This document shows, piece after piece, positions 51,831 through 61,125 of a stretch of DNA of 62,694 nt. A model generated the notes under the pieces. That model worked only from the letters and a program-made list of their open reading frames with translations, had not been told where the DNA came from and searched no databases. Source of the stretch: Wolinella sp052173415 (lineage in GTDB: Bacteria; Campylobacterota; Campylobacteria; Campylobacterales; Helicobacteraceae); the NCBI GenBank assembly GCA_052173415.1, contig JBQMYQ010000006.1, positions 1 through 62,694 on the forward strand. Reading direction: 5' to 3'. Positions within the stretch are counted from its first letter, which is position 1; each line of letters opens with the position of its first letter. The translations under genes and the position numbers were made by a program.

Positions 51831-53725
51831 AAGAGGCGTTTTATAATGACTTGGCGCGGCTTTATGCCTTGGTTAAGGAGCGTGATGAGCGCATTAACAG
51901 CCTCTATCACACGCTTGAGCTAAGCATTAAAAACGGCGAATATCCGCCCGAGCTTGCCCCTTTGCGCGAGCTTTTGAGCTCTCTTGGTATTGCAGAATCG
52001 CCCGAGTATCTTCTCGCCCTTGCCACGCGTTTGGTGAATCTTCAGGAGGGTGCGCTTATTTTGCTACTAAAACAGGAGGGAAAAGAGGCGCAGTTAGTCG
52101 AGATTAAGCGCAAAGTGTTGCGTTTTGTGGAGGATTTTCACATGCGCGCACATGAAGAGGTGTTGCGCAAAATGGAAGATGAGGAGCTACTTACACCCTT
52201 TTATCGTGCGCTTTTGCGGGGTATTCATCACACGGGAATCGCCATGAATCGCCTCTATGAGTCATGGCAGTTTGGGCTTATTGATGGGATTAATGCCGAG
52301 CTTTTGCGCGAGTTTCACGGCGATATGGGGCGGATTTTGGAGGTGCTTCAGAGTGCGCAAGAGGTGAGTGAAGTAGGCGAGGTGGGTGATCGGAGCTACT
52401 CGATTCCCAGACGAGATGAGGCAGGGGAGTTTCGCGCGTTTTCCTATGCGAAGGCGTTTCCAACTGAAATTACGCGCATCTCTAAAGAGCTTTTGCGCCT
52501 TATTAGAGAGCTCGAAAACGAGGGAGACCCGCTGTTTCAGGCGAAAGATGCGTATGTGAATTATTTTAACGCGCTTAGGAGTGCCTTTTTGGAGGGCGAT
52601 TCCCGCAAGCTTTTGGAGCGGTGGCGTGCGGTGGATCGCGCGTGGATGGAGATTAAAATGCCCCTTCAGCCCGCTCATCCGCTTGAATATTATGAGGATC
52701 GATTCCGCAAGGCGGTTGCTCCCGAGTGGGATTTGCGCCTCTCTTTGCCTAAAAATAGCGCGACGATTCCCATCAAAGAGCAGACGCAAGAGTGCTTTAA
52801 GCACCTTTTAGACGAGCTTGACCCAAAGGGGCATTATGAGAAGTTACGTCAAATTTGCCTTAGTTCTTGTGAGCGCACACAGCTCTACATCGGGATTCCC
52901 GCGTTTTATTATGGTGCGGAGCTAGGCGGGCTCTTTTCCGCGCAAGTCGTGCCCAATGATGAATGCGTCTCAAAAGCCCTTGGGAAAAAGATTTTCGCCT
53001 TTCCCGAGCGGGTGCTCCAGAGTGCGAGGCATAAGCCTTTTATGAAGCTCGCGAGCGAGATTTTTCCGCGCGAATTTTTGCAAGAGAGCCGAGAGATTCT
53101 CTATTTTCACGCGCCGCTATGGCACCGAGTTTATGAGATTTGCACCATTGGGCATGAGTTTGGGCATATCTTTTTCATCGATGAAGATACTGAAAATGCG
53201 ATGAATGCAAAGGGGCAGTTTAAAAATATTGAGGAGTTTAAGGCAACAAGCGGTGGGCTTATGAATTTCTTTTTGCACGAGGATTCCTCGCTTATTCGCG
53301 CGCTACTCATCGATCATATCAAGCGCGCTGTGGGCTTAATTGCATGGATGGAGCAAGATGAGGTCATGCCCTATTATTGCGAGGGGTTAATGCATTTAGG
53401 GATCCTCTTTGATAGTGGCGTGCTCGCATTTAGTGGCGGTTGCTTGGATATTGATCTCGGAGCAAAGGCGTATGAGAGGCTAAAATCCCTCTATATAACC
53501 CGCTATAATGAGCTTGCGAGACATTACCTGCAAAAGCGCGAGGCGGGGCAGTTTTTGGAGCGATTCCTGATCCTTGATGGGAATCTGCGCTACAAGCCCA
53601 AAGAGGAGCGTTGCAGAGCCTTTGTAGAGCATTATTGGAAGAGGTATCAGGAGATTGGACAGCTCATCGATGAGGAGCAGAGCTCTATGGAGTGGCTGAG
53701 AGCAAGTCAAAATAAGGTGGGGTAA
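51827..53725 (+). CDS. ciaB: CiaB-like protein with HEFGH metalloprotease-like motif
   Basis: This large soluble protein of 632 residues, helix-rich and without signal peptide, resembles Campylobacter invasion antigen B (CiaB) in length and general composition. It contains IGHEFGHIFFI (His443, Glu444, His447), the HExxH zinc signature of gluzincin peptidases, followed about 30 residues later by EEFKATSGGLMNFF, where a third ligand Glu could lie. CiaB was described as a secreted invasion factor, but the motif suggests a peptidase. It overlaps djlA-like and cheR by a few bases each. Confidence 0.65.
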   Translation: MKEAFYNDLARLYALVKERDERINSLYHTLELSIKNGEYPPELAPLRELLSSLGIAESPEYLLALATRLVNLQEGALILLLKQEGKEAQLVEIKRKVLRFVEDFHMRAHEEVLRKMEDEELLTPFYRALLRGIHHTGIAMNRLYESWQFGLIDGINAELLREFHGDMGRILEVLQSAQEVSEVGEVGDRSYSIPRRDEAGEFRAFSYAKAFPTEITRISKELLRLIRELENEGDPLFQAKDAYVNYFNALRSAFLEGDSRKLLERWRAVDRAWMEIKMPLQPAHPLEYYEDRFRKAVAPEWDLRLSLPKNSATIPIKEQTQECFKHLLDELDPKGHYEKLRQICLSSCERTQLYIGIPAFYYGAELGGLFSAQVVPNDECVSKALGKKIFAFPERVLQSARHKPFMKLASEIFPREFLQESREILYFHAPLWHRVYEICTIGHEFGHIFFIDEDTENAMNAKGQFKNIEEFKATSGGLMNFFLHEDSSLIRALLIDHIKRAVGLIAWMEQDEVMPYYCEGLMHLGILFDSGVLAFSGGCLDIDLGAKAYERLKSLYITRYNELARHYLQKREAGQFLERFLILDGNLRYKPKEERCRAFVEHYWKRYQEIGQLIDEEQSSMEWLRASQNKVG

Positions 53726-54561
53726 TGGTGAATTCCATGAAAGACATTTTGGAAAAGGTTCGTGTCGAGCTCTATAAAACCACGGGAATCCACCTCGCGG
53801 ATAATAAGGATTCCCTCATTTTAAATCGCATTGAGAAGCTCGCGCGTGAACTTGGGATTTTGGATTATGAGCAGATTTTAAATGAGATTGCTTCAGGGAA
53901 ACATCATCAGGAGTTTATCAACGCTTTCACGACCAACAAGACCGATCTTTTTCGGGAATCGTTCCATTTTATGGATATGTTTAATCGGGTTTTGCCTCGC
54001 CTTTTTCAGGGGCATGCGCCCATTAAGGTCTACTGCTCGGCGAGCTCGACGGGTGAAGAGCCCTATTCAATTGCCGCGACCCTCCTGCACGCCAAAGAGA
54101 GCTATCACGCAGAGGGTGTGAGTATGAGCGTGCTAGCGACAGATATTGACACAGCAGTGCTTAAGGTCGCACAAAAGGGAGAATATAAAGTCGATACGCA
54201 GATTAATAAACTGCCGACGTGGATTGATCTTGCGCGCTATTTTGATACAAAACCCGTAGGGAGCTCTCAGCGAGAGGTGCAGATGAATGCAAAAAGTGCC
54301 CTAAAGTCGCTCATCACGTTTAAAACACTCAATCTCTTTTCTGAGCGTTACCCTTTCGCGCGCAATGAGTTTGACATTATTTTTTGTCGCAATGTGCTCA
54401 TCTATTTCAAGCCCGAAGATCAGAAGAAAATTTTAGAGCGACTCTTTGTTCATCTTAAAGTCGGAGGGACGCTCTATCTTGGGCATTCCGAGAACATTTT
54501 ATCCCTGTATGATCGCGTCGATCGACTCGGTCAAAATATCTTCGTGAAGAATCGAGAATAA
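53725..54561 (+). CDS. cheR: Chemotaxis methyltransferase CheR
   Basis: This 278-residue protein has the short N-terminal helical domain and a SAM-dependent methyltransferase domain with TNKTDLFRE, YCSASSTGEEPYSIA (SAM loop), LATDID and FDIIFCRNVLIYF. CheR methylates glutamates of chemoreceptors for adaptation. It is paired with cheB four bases downstream. Gastric Helicobacter lack both genes. Confidence 0.95.
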   Translation: MVNSMKDILEKVRVELYKTTGIHLADNKDSLILNRIEKLARELGILDYEQILNEIASGKHHQEFINAFTTNKTDLFRESFHFMDMFNRVLPRLFQGHAPIKVYCSASSTGEEPYSIAATLLHAKESYHAEGVSMSVLATDIDTAVLKVAQKGEYKVDTQINKLPTWIDLARYFDTKPVGSSQREVQMNAKSALKSLITFKTLNLFSERYPFARNEFDIIFCRNVLIYFKPEDQKKILERLFVHLKVGGTLYLGHSENILSLYDRVDRLGQNIFVKNRE

Positions 54562-54565
54562 GATA

Positions 54566-55246
54566 ATGAAACCTGAAGCAAAAACAGTGAATTTGGAAGT
54601 GGAAAAGAAGCACCATCCTGATCTTTTGCTCCCCTCTAATCCGTATAAAAAGGACGGGAAGAAGCTCATTCTAATCGGCTCATCAACGGGTGGCGTGGAG
54701 GCTCTGACGAGCATTTTCCCTGCGCTTCCCTTGGGCTTGCCTCCGATTGTGATTGTGCAACATATCCCAAAGGGCTTCTCCACTTCATTTGCCCAACGCC
54801 TAAACGCAATCTCTCAGCTGACGGTCTTAGAGGTGACTTCGCGCGAGATTTTGAAAGATTCCCATGCCTATCTCGCTTCAGGCGATAAGCACCTAATCAT
54901 TGAGAATAACGGGGGAATCTACGCAGCAAAATGCCTTGAAGGCGAGCGTATCAGCCGTCACAAGCCCAGTGTTGATGTGCTGTTTAGGAGCGGGAATAAC
55001 GTCGCGGGCAAAAACGCCATGGCGGTCATCATGACGGGTATGGGCGATGATGGGAGTATCGGAATCAAGGAGCTTTTTGATAACGGCGCATATACGATTG
55101 CCCAGGATGAGGCGAGCTGTGTCGTGTTTGGTATGCCCAAAAAGGCGCTTGAGAAGGGGGCGATTAGCGAGGTTGTGAGCTTAGGAATGATTCCTAAAAA
55201 GATTATCGAATATGCTGCGAGAATTACCCCGGCGCAGGAAGAGTAA
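54566..55246 (+). CDS. cheB: Chemotaxis methylesterase CheB, without receiver domain
   Basis: This 226-residue protein consists of the methylesterase domain only: catalytic Ser in LIGSSTGGVEAL (about residue 38), His in IVQHIPKGFS and Asp in MTGMGDDGSIG. The usual N-terminal receiver domain is absent, as in Campylobacter jejuni, so the activity cannot be stimulated by CheA phosphorylation in the standard way. It removes methyl groups from receptors. Confidence 0.93.
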   Translation: MKPEAKTVNLEVEKKHHPDLLLPSNPYKKDGKKLILIGSSTGGVEALTSIFPALPLGLPPIVIVQHIPKGFSTSFAQRLNAISQLTVLEVTSREILKDSHAYLASGDKHLIIENNGGIYAAKCLEGERISRHKPSVDVLFRSGNNVAGKNAMAVIMTGMGDDGSIGIKELFDNGAYTIAQDEASCVVFGMPKKALEKGAISEVVSLGMIPKKIIEYAARITPAQEE

Positions 55247-55254
55247 GGGGCGCA

Positions 55255-55830
55255 GTGGAGGATAAGCTCTCCGTTATTTTGGAGGAATCGCAGGGCTTTT
55301 TTGAGGAGCGGGGCTCGAGATTTTTGAGCTTTCTCTTTTGCGCGAAAGTTTTTAAGAAGCGACTTTCAGAGCTTCAGGATTCCCACCCAAAGGCGGTTCA
55401 TTTCGTGAATGCCTCGCGGGTGTTTAATGAATTTGGACACATTGAGGAATCTTTTAGCGATGATGGCGAGCCGCGTGGCACTTCGGGAATGCCCACGCTC
55501 AAAGTCTTGCGCGGATATGGGCTTGTTGAGAGTGCGCTCATTACAGTGCGCTATTTTGGTGGGACGCTGCTTGGGAGCGGCGGGCTCGTGCGCGCCTACA
55601 CACAAAGTGCCAAAAATGCGATTTTAAATGCGCACCTTCTTGCCTATAAACCGACTAAAACGCATGAGCTTATGGTGGAATATCCCAAATTAGCGCGCAT
55701 AGAATACCTCGCCAAAACTTTGGGAATCGCGCTGGAGAAAAGGGAGTTTCTGCCCCTTTGTGTGCGCTGTTTCGCTACGGGAGAGGTGCGGAATCTGGAG
55801 CGATTCCTCGAGCTTGCGGGTCGCTTTTAG
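55255..55830 (+). CDS. IMPACT/YigZ-family protein
   Basis: This 191-residue protein has the YigZ pattern: an N-terminal domain with SRFLSFLFCAKV, the FSDDGEPRGTSGMPTLKVL block and VRYFGGTLLGSGGLVRAYTQSAKNA. Function in bacteria is unsettled (linked to translation or folate). The start is GTG 55255, eight bases after the cheB stop, with AAGGGG partly overlapping that stop. A weak hairpin follows the gene. Confidence 0.85.
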   Translation: MEDKLSVILEESQGFFEERGSRFLSFLFCAKVFKKRLSELQDSHPKAVHFVNASRVFNEFGHIEESFSDDGEPRGTSGMPTLKVLRGYGLVESALITVRYFGGTLLGSGGLVRAYTQSAKNAILNAHLLAYKPTKTHELMVEYPKLARIEYLAKTLGIALEKREFLPLCVRCFATGEVRNLERFLELAGRF

Positions 55831-55853
55831 GGCGTTTGATTTCCCTCAACGCC
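55831..55853 (+). terminator. Weak hairpin after the IMPACT-family gene
   Basis: GGCGTT (55831-55836) pairs with AACGCC (55848-55853), extendable by a GA/TC pair across a bulge, directly after the stop codon. No T-run follows, so termination is tentative. Confidence 0.3.
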
Positions 55854-55906
55854 AAAACAGCCTTTTTGTAGTAAAATCACGCAATTTAGGATTCTAGGAG
55901 CGTGCT

Positions 55907-56182
55907 ATGTTTCCTTTTAGTGATGATGATTTGCTAAAACCCGTCGAGCGAGCTTTGGATAAGGTTCGTCCCATGCTGGCTCTTGATGGCGGAGATGTCT
56001 CCTTGGTGGGAATCGCCGCGCCCAAGGTCTATGTGCGCCTAGAAGGGGCGTGCAAGGGTTGTGCGAGCAGCACAATCACGCTTAAGAAGGGAATTGAGCA
56101 GCAGATGCGTATGGATATTCACCCCGAGATTGAGATTGTGAGTGTGCCTCACGGCATGGAGAGTCAATGGAGAAACCTATAA
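55907..56182 (+). CDS. nfu: NifU-like iron-sulfur scaffold (Nfu)
   Basis: This 91-residue single-domain protein has RPMLALDGGDVSLVGI and the cluster-binding CxxC in GACKGCASSTITLK (Cys49, Cys52). Nfu proteins carry [4Fe-4S] clusters to target enzymes; here hydrogenase and others would be clients. It overlaps the next gene by 16 bases. The nfu-hypothetical-murE order matches H. pylori HP1492-HP1494. Confidence 0.93.
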   Translation: MFPFSDDDLLKPVERALDKVRPMLALDGGDVSLVGIAAPKVYVRLEGACKGCASSTITLKKGIEQQMRMDIHPEIEIVSVPHGMESQWRNL

Positions 56183-56757
56183 ATAGCAGGCTTTTGCATA
56201 AGTTCAAATCCAAAGCGGAGCAGGCGTATCTGCGCGGACATTATGATGATTCGGTGCGCTTTTATTCGCAGATTCTTATGGATTTGGGCGAAGATTTGGA
56301 ATCGCGTGTGGGGCTGTTGCTCGCAGATATGGCGCGCGATTATGAGGAGGAATCCAAGGCGTTTTATGAATATTATCAGTTGTTAAAACGCCACAAACAC
56401 GAAGATGCGCATAAAATTATCCTTGAGATGATAGAGAATTTTGATGGGAATCTAAGTGAAATCGTCTCTGTGGCGCGTTTTAGCGATGGGGCGAATGCCG
56501 AGTCGGTGCCCGGGATTTTGTATAGCGATTTTAAGCGTTTGGTGCAGGAGCGCGGGGATTTTAAGAACACTTTTGAGGATCTGCTCTTTAGTAGCAAAAT
56601 TATCATCACTGCCAAAGGGGACTTTTTTGACATGCTTGAGCAGCTTTTGGAGCATGGCTTCAAAGAGATGGCGATGAGTTATCTTGAGACGATGAGCCGT
56701 GAGCTCGCCCATGAGCCGCGACTTCAGAAGCTCTACAAAAGAGCAATGGGGACATGA
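56167..56757 (+). CDS. Hypothetical helical protein between nfu and murE
   Basis: This soluble protein of 196 residues, wholly helical in appearance, has TPR-like spacing at the start (AYLRGHYDDSVRFYSQILMDLG). It overlaps nfu by 16 bases and murE by 4. It holds the place of HP1493. No enzymatic motif is visible and the function is unknown. Confidence 0.75.
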   Translation: MEKPINSRLLHKFKSKAEQAYLRGHYDDSVRFYSQILMDLGEDLESRVGLLLADMARDYEEESKAFYEYYQLLKRHKHEDAHKIILEMIENFDGNLSEIVSVARFSDGANAESVPGILYSDFKRLVQERGDFKNTFEDLLFSSKIIITAKGDFFDMLEQLLEHGFKEMAMSYLETMSRELAHEPRLQKLYKRAMGT

Positions 56758-58064
56758 AAATCCAAGCGCACAATGCGCCTTTTGAGTATATTAGTGATGA
56801 TTCTAGGGAGTGTGATTCCCGCGGGGCGTTTTTGCTGAGTAAAAGCTCGAAAAGATATGAGGAATCGGCGCGTAAAAACGGCTGTATCCATTTTATTGCA
56901 CCAAAAGATCTTGCGCGATTCCTGCAGCTTGACGTGCAGATTGTGGGAATCACAGGCACAAATGGCAAAACGACCACAAGCGCGGCGATCTACTCCATGC
57001 TGTTGGATTTGGGCTATCAGGTAGCACTTTTGGGGACGCGCGGGTTTTTTATCAACGAAGAGCTCATCGCGCCCAAAGGGCTGACCACTCCGCCGTTGCT
57101 TGAAGTGTATGAGCATGTTGATCGCGCGAGCAAGGCAGGATGTCAATTTTTTATCATGGAAGTGAGCTCGCACGCAATCGATCAAGAGCGCATTGAGGGG
57201 CTTAATTTTGCGCTCAAAATCCTCACAAACATCACGAGCGATCATTTGGACTATCACAAAAGTATCGAAAATTATATCGCTGTGAAAAATTCATTTTTTA
57301 GCGATGAGTTGCCAAAGCTCATCAATAAAGATGAGCCGCGCGCGAGGTTTAATCCTAAAAACGCGCTCACATACGGAATCGAGCACCCCTCAAGCTACCA
57401 AGTCAAGGCGTATTCTCTGAGTGGGGGGATCGATGCGCAAATTAGCTTCATTCAAGAGCAAGCCTCGCTCTCTTTAGGGCTTTTTGGTCGGCATAATCTC
57501 TATAATCTCCTCGCTGCGGTCGCTGCGGTGCATCGCCTTGTGGGAGGGGATTTGCAGAGGATTTGTGAGGTGGCTGAGCATTTTGGTGGCGTGGAGGGGC
57601 GCATGGAGCGAGTGAGCGAAGATCCGCTCATTGTGGTGGATTTTGCACACACTGAAGATGGCATGAAGCAGATTTTTGAATCCTTTCCTCATCGAGAACT
57701 CGTGGTGGTTTTTGGTGCGGGGGGCGATAGGGATAAGAGTAAGAGACCTCGAATGGGTGCGATGGCGGAACGCTATACAAAACGTATATATTTGACGAGT
57801 GACAATCCAAGAAGTGAAGATCCGATGAGGATCATTGAGGAGATTGAGGCAGGAATCGCAGAAAAGGGTCTTTGTATAAAAGAATCTAATCGTCCTCGTG
57901 CGATTTTCCGCGCAATTAGCGAGCTTAAAGCGAATGAGGTGCTTTTGGTTTTAGGCAAGGGTGATGAGAGCGAACAGATCATAGGGGGCGAAAAAGTTCC
58001 CATGAAGGATAGGGAGACGATTCTTGAGGTGTTGCGGGAGCTTCATGCGAATCGAAAAAAATAA
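56754..58064 (+). CDS. murE: UDP-MurNAc-tripeptide synthetase MurE
   Basis: This 436-residue Mur ligase has the ATP loop GITGTNGKTTTS (about residues 65-76), the EVSSHAIDQERI block, TNITSDHLDYHKS, and the C-terminal SDNPRSEDP motif. The DNPR signature is the determinant for meso-diaminopimelate rather than lysine. MurE adds the third residue of the peptidoglycan stem. The N-terminal domain is shorter than in E. coli, as in H. pylori. Confidence 0.95.
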   Translation: MKIQAHNAPFEYISDDSRECDSRGAFLLSKSSKRYEESARKNGCIHFIAPKDLARFLQLDVQIVGITGTNGKTTTSAAIYSMLLDLGYQVALLGTRGFFINEELIAPKGLTTPPLLEVYEHVDRASKAGCQFFIMEVSSHAIDQERIEGLNFALKILTNITSDHLDYHKSIENYIAVKNSFFSDELPKLINKDEPRARFNPKNALTYGIEHPSSYQVKAYSLSGGIDAQISFIQEQASLSLGLFGRHNLYNLLAAVAAVHRLVGGDLQRICEVAEHFGGVEGRMERVSEDPLIVVDFAHTEDGMKQIFESFPHRELVVVFGAGGDRDKSKRPRMGAMAERYTKRIYLTSDNPRSEDPMRIIEEIEAGIAEKGLCIKESNRPRAIFRAISELKANEVLLVLGKGDESEQIIGGEKVPMKDRETILEVLRELHANRKK

Positions 58065-58123
58065 TTCGTCATACTATGCAAATAGTTATCATAATGTAGC
58101 GAAATGCCAAAAAGTAAAAAAAT

Positions 58124-58129
58124 TATAAT
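58124..58129 (+). promoter_or_regulatory. -10 element of the hydrogenase operon
   Basis: TATAAT in an AT-rich spacer lies 82 bases before the small-subunit start. The spacer between murE and the operon also has the sequence TATCATAAT (about 58087-58095), which could be part of a nickel- or iron-responsive operator, but no clean inverted repeat is visible. Confidence 0.45.
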
Positions 58130-58211
58130 AGGCAACTTTAAGTGAAGTGGGTTTACACTTTCTTTTTACCGAATGATTCAAGGGAATTTAAACTAAACAG
58201 AAGGAGTGGAT

Positions 58212-59372
58212 ATGGACAGGACAAAAGAGCTTTTCAATCAGGCTTCAGAACGTCTGCAAAAGCTATCTTTGTTGCTCTCAATGCGCGATGATCGAACGAT
58301 TCCTGAGATGCTCAAAGAGAAGGGAATCGCTCGACGGGATTTTATGAAATGGGCGGGTGCGATGAGCGCAACCTTGGCGCTTCCGACGACTTTCACGCCC
58401 CTAGTCGCTAAGGCTGCGGAGCTCGCGGATCGTTTGCCGGTGATTTGGCTTCACATGGCGGAGTGCACGGGCTGTAGCGAGAGTCTCATTAGGAGCGAGG
58501 GGCCTAGTGTGGATAGCCTGATTTTTGACTACATCTCCCTTGAGTATCACGAGACGTTGATGGCGGCGGCTGGCTGGCAGGCTGAGCACAATCTCGAGCA
58601 TGCAATCGAGAAGTATAAGGGTCGCTATGTGCTCATGGTTGAGGGCGGGATTCCTGCGGGGGATAGCGAGTTTTTCCTCACTGTGGGTCCGCATGGCACG
58701 ACCGGTGCGGAACACGCACGTCATGCTTCAGAACATGCTGCGGCAATTTTTGCGATTGGGACATGCAGCAGCTTTGGGGGAATCCAAGCCGCTAAGCCCA
58801 ATCCGACGAACTCAAAACCCCTAAGCAGAATAACGAATAAGCCCGTTATTAACGTGCCGGGCTGTCCTCCGAGCGAGAAGAATATCGTGGGGAACGTGAT
58901 CCACTTTATTCTTTTTGGAACACTTCCTGCTCTTGATGTGTTTAATCGACCCACATGGGCGTATGGGCTTCGTATCCACGATCTTTGCGAGCGTCGAGGG
59001 CGATTTGACGCAGGGGAGTTTGTCCAAACTTTCGGCGATGAGGGCGCGAAGAAGGGCTATTGCCTCTACAAAGTGGGCTGCAAGGGACCTTACACCTTCA
59101 ATAACTGCTCCAAACTTCGCTTCAATGAGCACACCAGTTGGCCCGTGCAGGCGGGACACGGTTGTATCGGCTGCTCTGAGCCCGATTTTTGGGATACGAT
59201 GGGACCTTTTGAAGAGCCCGTGGCTAATCGTCTTTATGACACGACTTTTGATGGTTTAGGGGCGGATAAAACGGCGGATAAGATAGGAATCACGCTACTT
59301 GCGGCGACGGCGATCGGAGTTGCGGCGCATGCGGTGCTATCGATGACGATTAAAGACAAAGAACAGCATTAA
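58212..59372 (+). CDS. hyaA: Uptake [NiFe]-hydrogenase small subunit
   Basis: This is the electron-transfer subunit. It has a long Tat signal with RRDFMKWAG (about residue 42) and ALPTTF/AKA cleavage region, then WLHMAECTGCSESLIR binding the proximal [4Fe-4S] cluster, further cysteines in GTCSSFGG, VPGCPP, KVGCKGPYTFNNCS and GHGCIGCSEPDFW, and a C-terminal membrane helix (about 360-380) that docks to the cytochrome b. Start is ATG 58212 with AAGGAG at 58201-58206. First gene of the operon. Confidence 0.95.
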   Translation: MDRTKELFNQASERLQKLSLLLSMRDDRTIPEMLKEKGIARRDFMKWAGAMSATLALPTTFTPLVAKAAELADRLPVIWLHMAECTGCSESLIRSEGPSVDSLIFDYISLEYHETLMAAAGWQAEHNLEHAIEKYKGRYVLMVEGGIPAGDSEFFLTVGPHGTTGAEHARHASEHAAAIFAIGTCSSFGGIQAAKPNPTNSKPLSRITNKPVINVPGCPPSEKNIVGNVIHFILFGTLPALDVFNRPTWAYGLRIHDLCERRGRFDAGEFVQTFGDEGAKKGYCLYKVGCKGPYTFNNCSKLRFNEHTSWPVQAGHGCIGCSEPDFWDTMGPFEEPVANRLYDTTFDGLGADKTADKIGITLLAATAIGVAAHAVLSMTIKDKEQH

Positions 59373-59383
59373 GGAGGCGCATC

Positions 59384-61114
59384 ATGACAAAACGAATCGT
59401 AGTCGATCCTATCACGAGAATCGAGGGACACTTAAGGATTGAAGTCATCGTAGATGAGAGCAACGTCATTCAAGACGCCTTTGCGACCTCTACGTTGTGG
59501 CGCGGGCTGGAGACGATTTTGCGCGGGAGAGATCCGCGAGACACGGGCTTTATTACTCAGAGAATCTGTGGCGTGTGCACCTTTTCTCACTATAAGGCGG
59601 GAATCTGTGCCGTCGAAAATGCACTAGGAATTAAGCCTCCGCCCAATGCCGAGCTCATTCGCTCTTTGATGAATATTTCGCTTGTAATGCACGATCACGT
59701 GGTGCATTTTTATCATTTGCACGGGCTTGATTGGTGCGATATTACTTCTGCACTCAAAGCTGATCCCGCAGCAGCGAGCAAGCTGGCTTTCAAATACAGC
59801 AAGAATCCGATTGCCACAGGAGAAGATGAGCTAAAAGCGGTGCAAAAGCGTGTCGCAGAATTCGCTTCCAAAGGGAATCTCGGACCGTTTGCGAATGCAT
59901 ATTGGGGGCATAAGACGTATCGATTCTCCCCTGAGCAAAATCTCATCGTCCTGTCTCACTACCTTAAGGCGCTTGAAGTGCAAAGAAGCGCGGCAAAAAT
60001 GATGGCGATATGGGGTTCGAAGTCTCCGCATCCGCAAAACCTCACGGTGGGGGGCGTTACTTGCGTCATGGATATGCTTGATCCCAGCAGGCTTGCGGAT
60101 TGGCTCACAAAATACAAATACGTCGGGGATTTTATTAACCGCGCGTATTACGCCGATGTCGTCATGGCTGCGGAGGTCTTTAGGAACGAGCCGAGCGTCC
60201 TTGGTGGGTGCAATATAAAGAATTTCTACTCTTTCCAGGAGATTCCTCTAGGTAATAATGAGTGGATATACAGCACGGGAATTGTCATGAATGGCGATCT
60301 TAGCAAGGTGCACGAAGTCAATGAGGACATCATTACAGAAGAGGCGACGCATTCGTGGTATAAGGAGAATAAGGCGCTTCATCCGTATGATGGCGAGCAA
60401 GAGCCCAACTATACGGGCTTTAAAGAGGGCGATACGGTTGGACCTGATGGCAAAATCGTGCGAAGTAAAATCATTGATGAGAAGGGCAAATATAGCTGGA
60501 TCAAAGCTCCCAGATATGGCGGGAATCCGCTTGAAGTCGGGCCTTTAGCGACGATTGTGGTGGGGTTGGCAGCAAAGAATCCTCGCGTTGAGAAGGTGGC
60601 GACTCAATTCCTCAAAGACACGGGGCTGCCTCTTGAGGCACTTTTCACAACACTGGGGCGCACAGCGGCGCGAATGCTTGAGTGTAAGCTCTCCGCAGAC
60701 TTTGGAATCGAGGCCTTTAATGCACTTGTTGCGAATCTCAAAGTCGATCAACGCACTTGCACTCCTTATACAATTGATAAGGATAAAGAATACAAAGGGC
60801 GATATATGGGGAGCGTGCCACGAGGCGCACTTAGCCACTGGATAAGAATTAAAAACGGCGTTATTCAAAATTACCAAGCCGTCGTCCCCAGCACATGGAA
60901 TGCAAGTCCGCGCGATGCAAATGGTGGTAAAGCCCCCTATGAGGCGGCGCTTGTGGGGATTAAGATGCAGGATCTTACCCAGCCTCTTGAGATTGTGCGA
61001 ATCATTCACTCTTTTGACCCGTGTATCGCGTGCGCGGTGCATGTGATGGACACTAAGGGTAATGAGCTTAGTCAATATCGTGTAGATCCCATCACATTGG
61101 GCTGCAACCTCTAA
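59384..61114 (+). CDS. hyaB: Uptake [NiFe]-hydrogenase large subunit
   Basis: This 576-residue subunit carries the active site. The nickel-iron ligands are in RICGVCTFSH (Cys62, Cys65) and DPCIACAVH (Cys547, Cys550). Residues after His553 (about 23, starting VMD) are the C-terminal extension removed by the HyaD protease after metal insertion. The enzyme oxidises hydrogen in the periplasm and passes electrons to the membrane cytochrome. AAGGAGG precedes the ATG. Confidence 0.97.
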   Translation: MTKRIVVDPITRIEGHLRIEVIVDESNVIQDAFATSTLWRGLETILRGRDPRDTGFITQRICGVCTFSHYKAGICAVENALGIKPPPNAELIRSLMNISLVMHDHVVHFYHLHGLDWCDITSALKADPAAASKLAFKYSKNPIATGEDELKAVQKRVAEFASKGNLGPFANAYWGHKTYRFSPEQNLIVLSHYLKALEVQRSAAKMMAIWGSKSPHPQNLTVGGVTCVMDMLDPSRLADWLTKYKYVGDFINRAYYADVVMAAEVFRNEPSVLGGCNIKNFYSFQEIPLGNNEWIYSTGIVMNGDLSKVHEVNEDIITEEATHSWYKENKALHPYDGEQEPNYTGFKEGDTVGPDGKIVRSKIIDEKGKYSWIKAPRYGGNPLEVGPLATIVVGLAAKNPRVEKVATQFLKDTGLPLEALFTTLGRTAARMLECKLSADFGIEAFNALVANLKVDQRTCTPYTIDKDKEYKGRYMGSVPRGALSHWIRIKNGVIQNYQAVVPSTWNASPRDANGGKAPYEAALVGIKMQDLTQPLEIVRIIHSFDPCIACAVHVMDTKGNELSQYRVDPITLGCNL

Positions 61115-61125
61115 AAGGAGCTAGG

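Noticed and set aside
58081..58135. NikR operator before the hydrogenase operon
   Set aside because: Half-site-like TATCATAAT and AATTATAATA are present, but their spacing and symmetry do not fit a NikR box.
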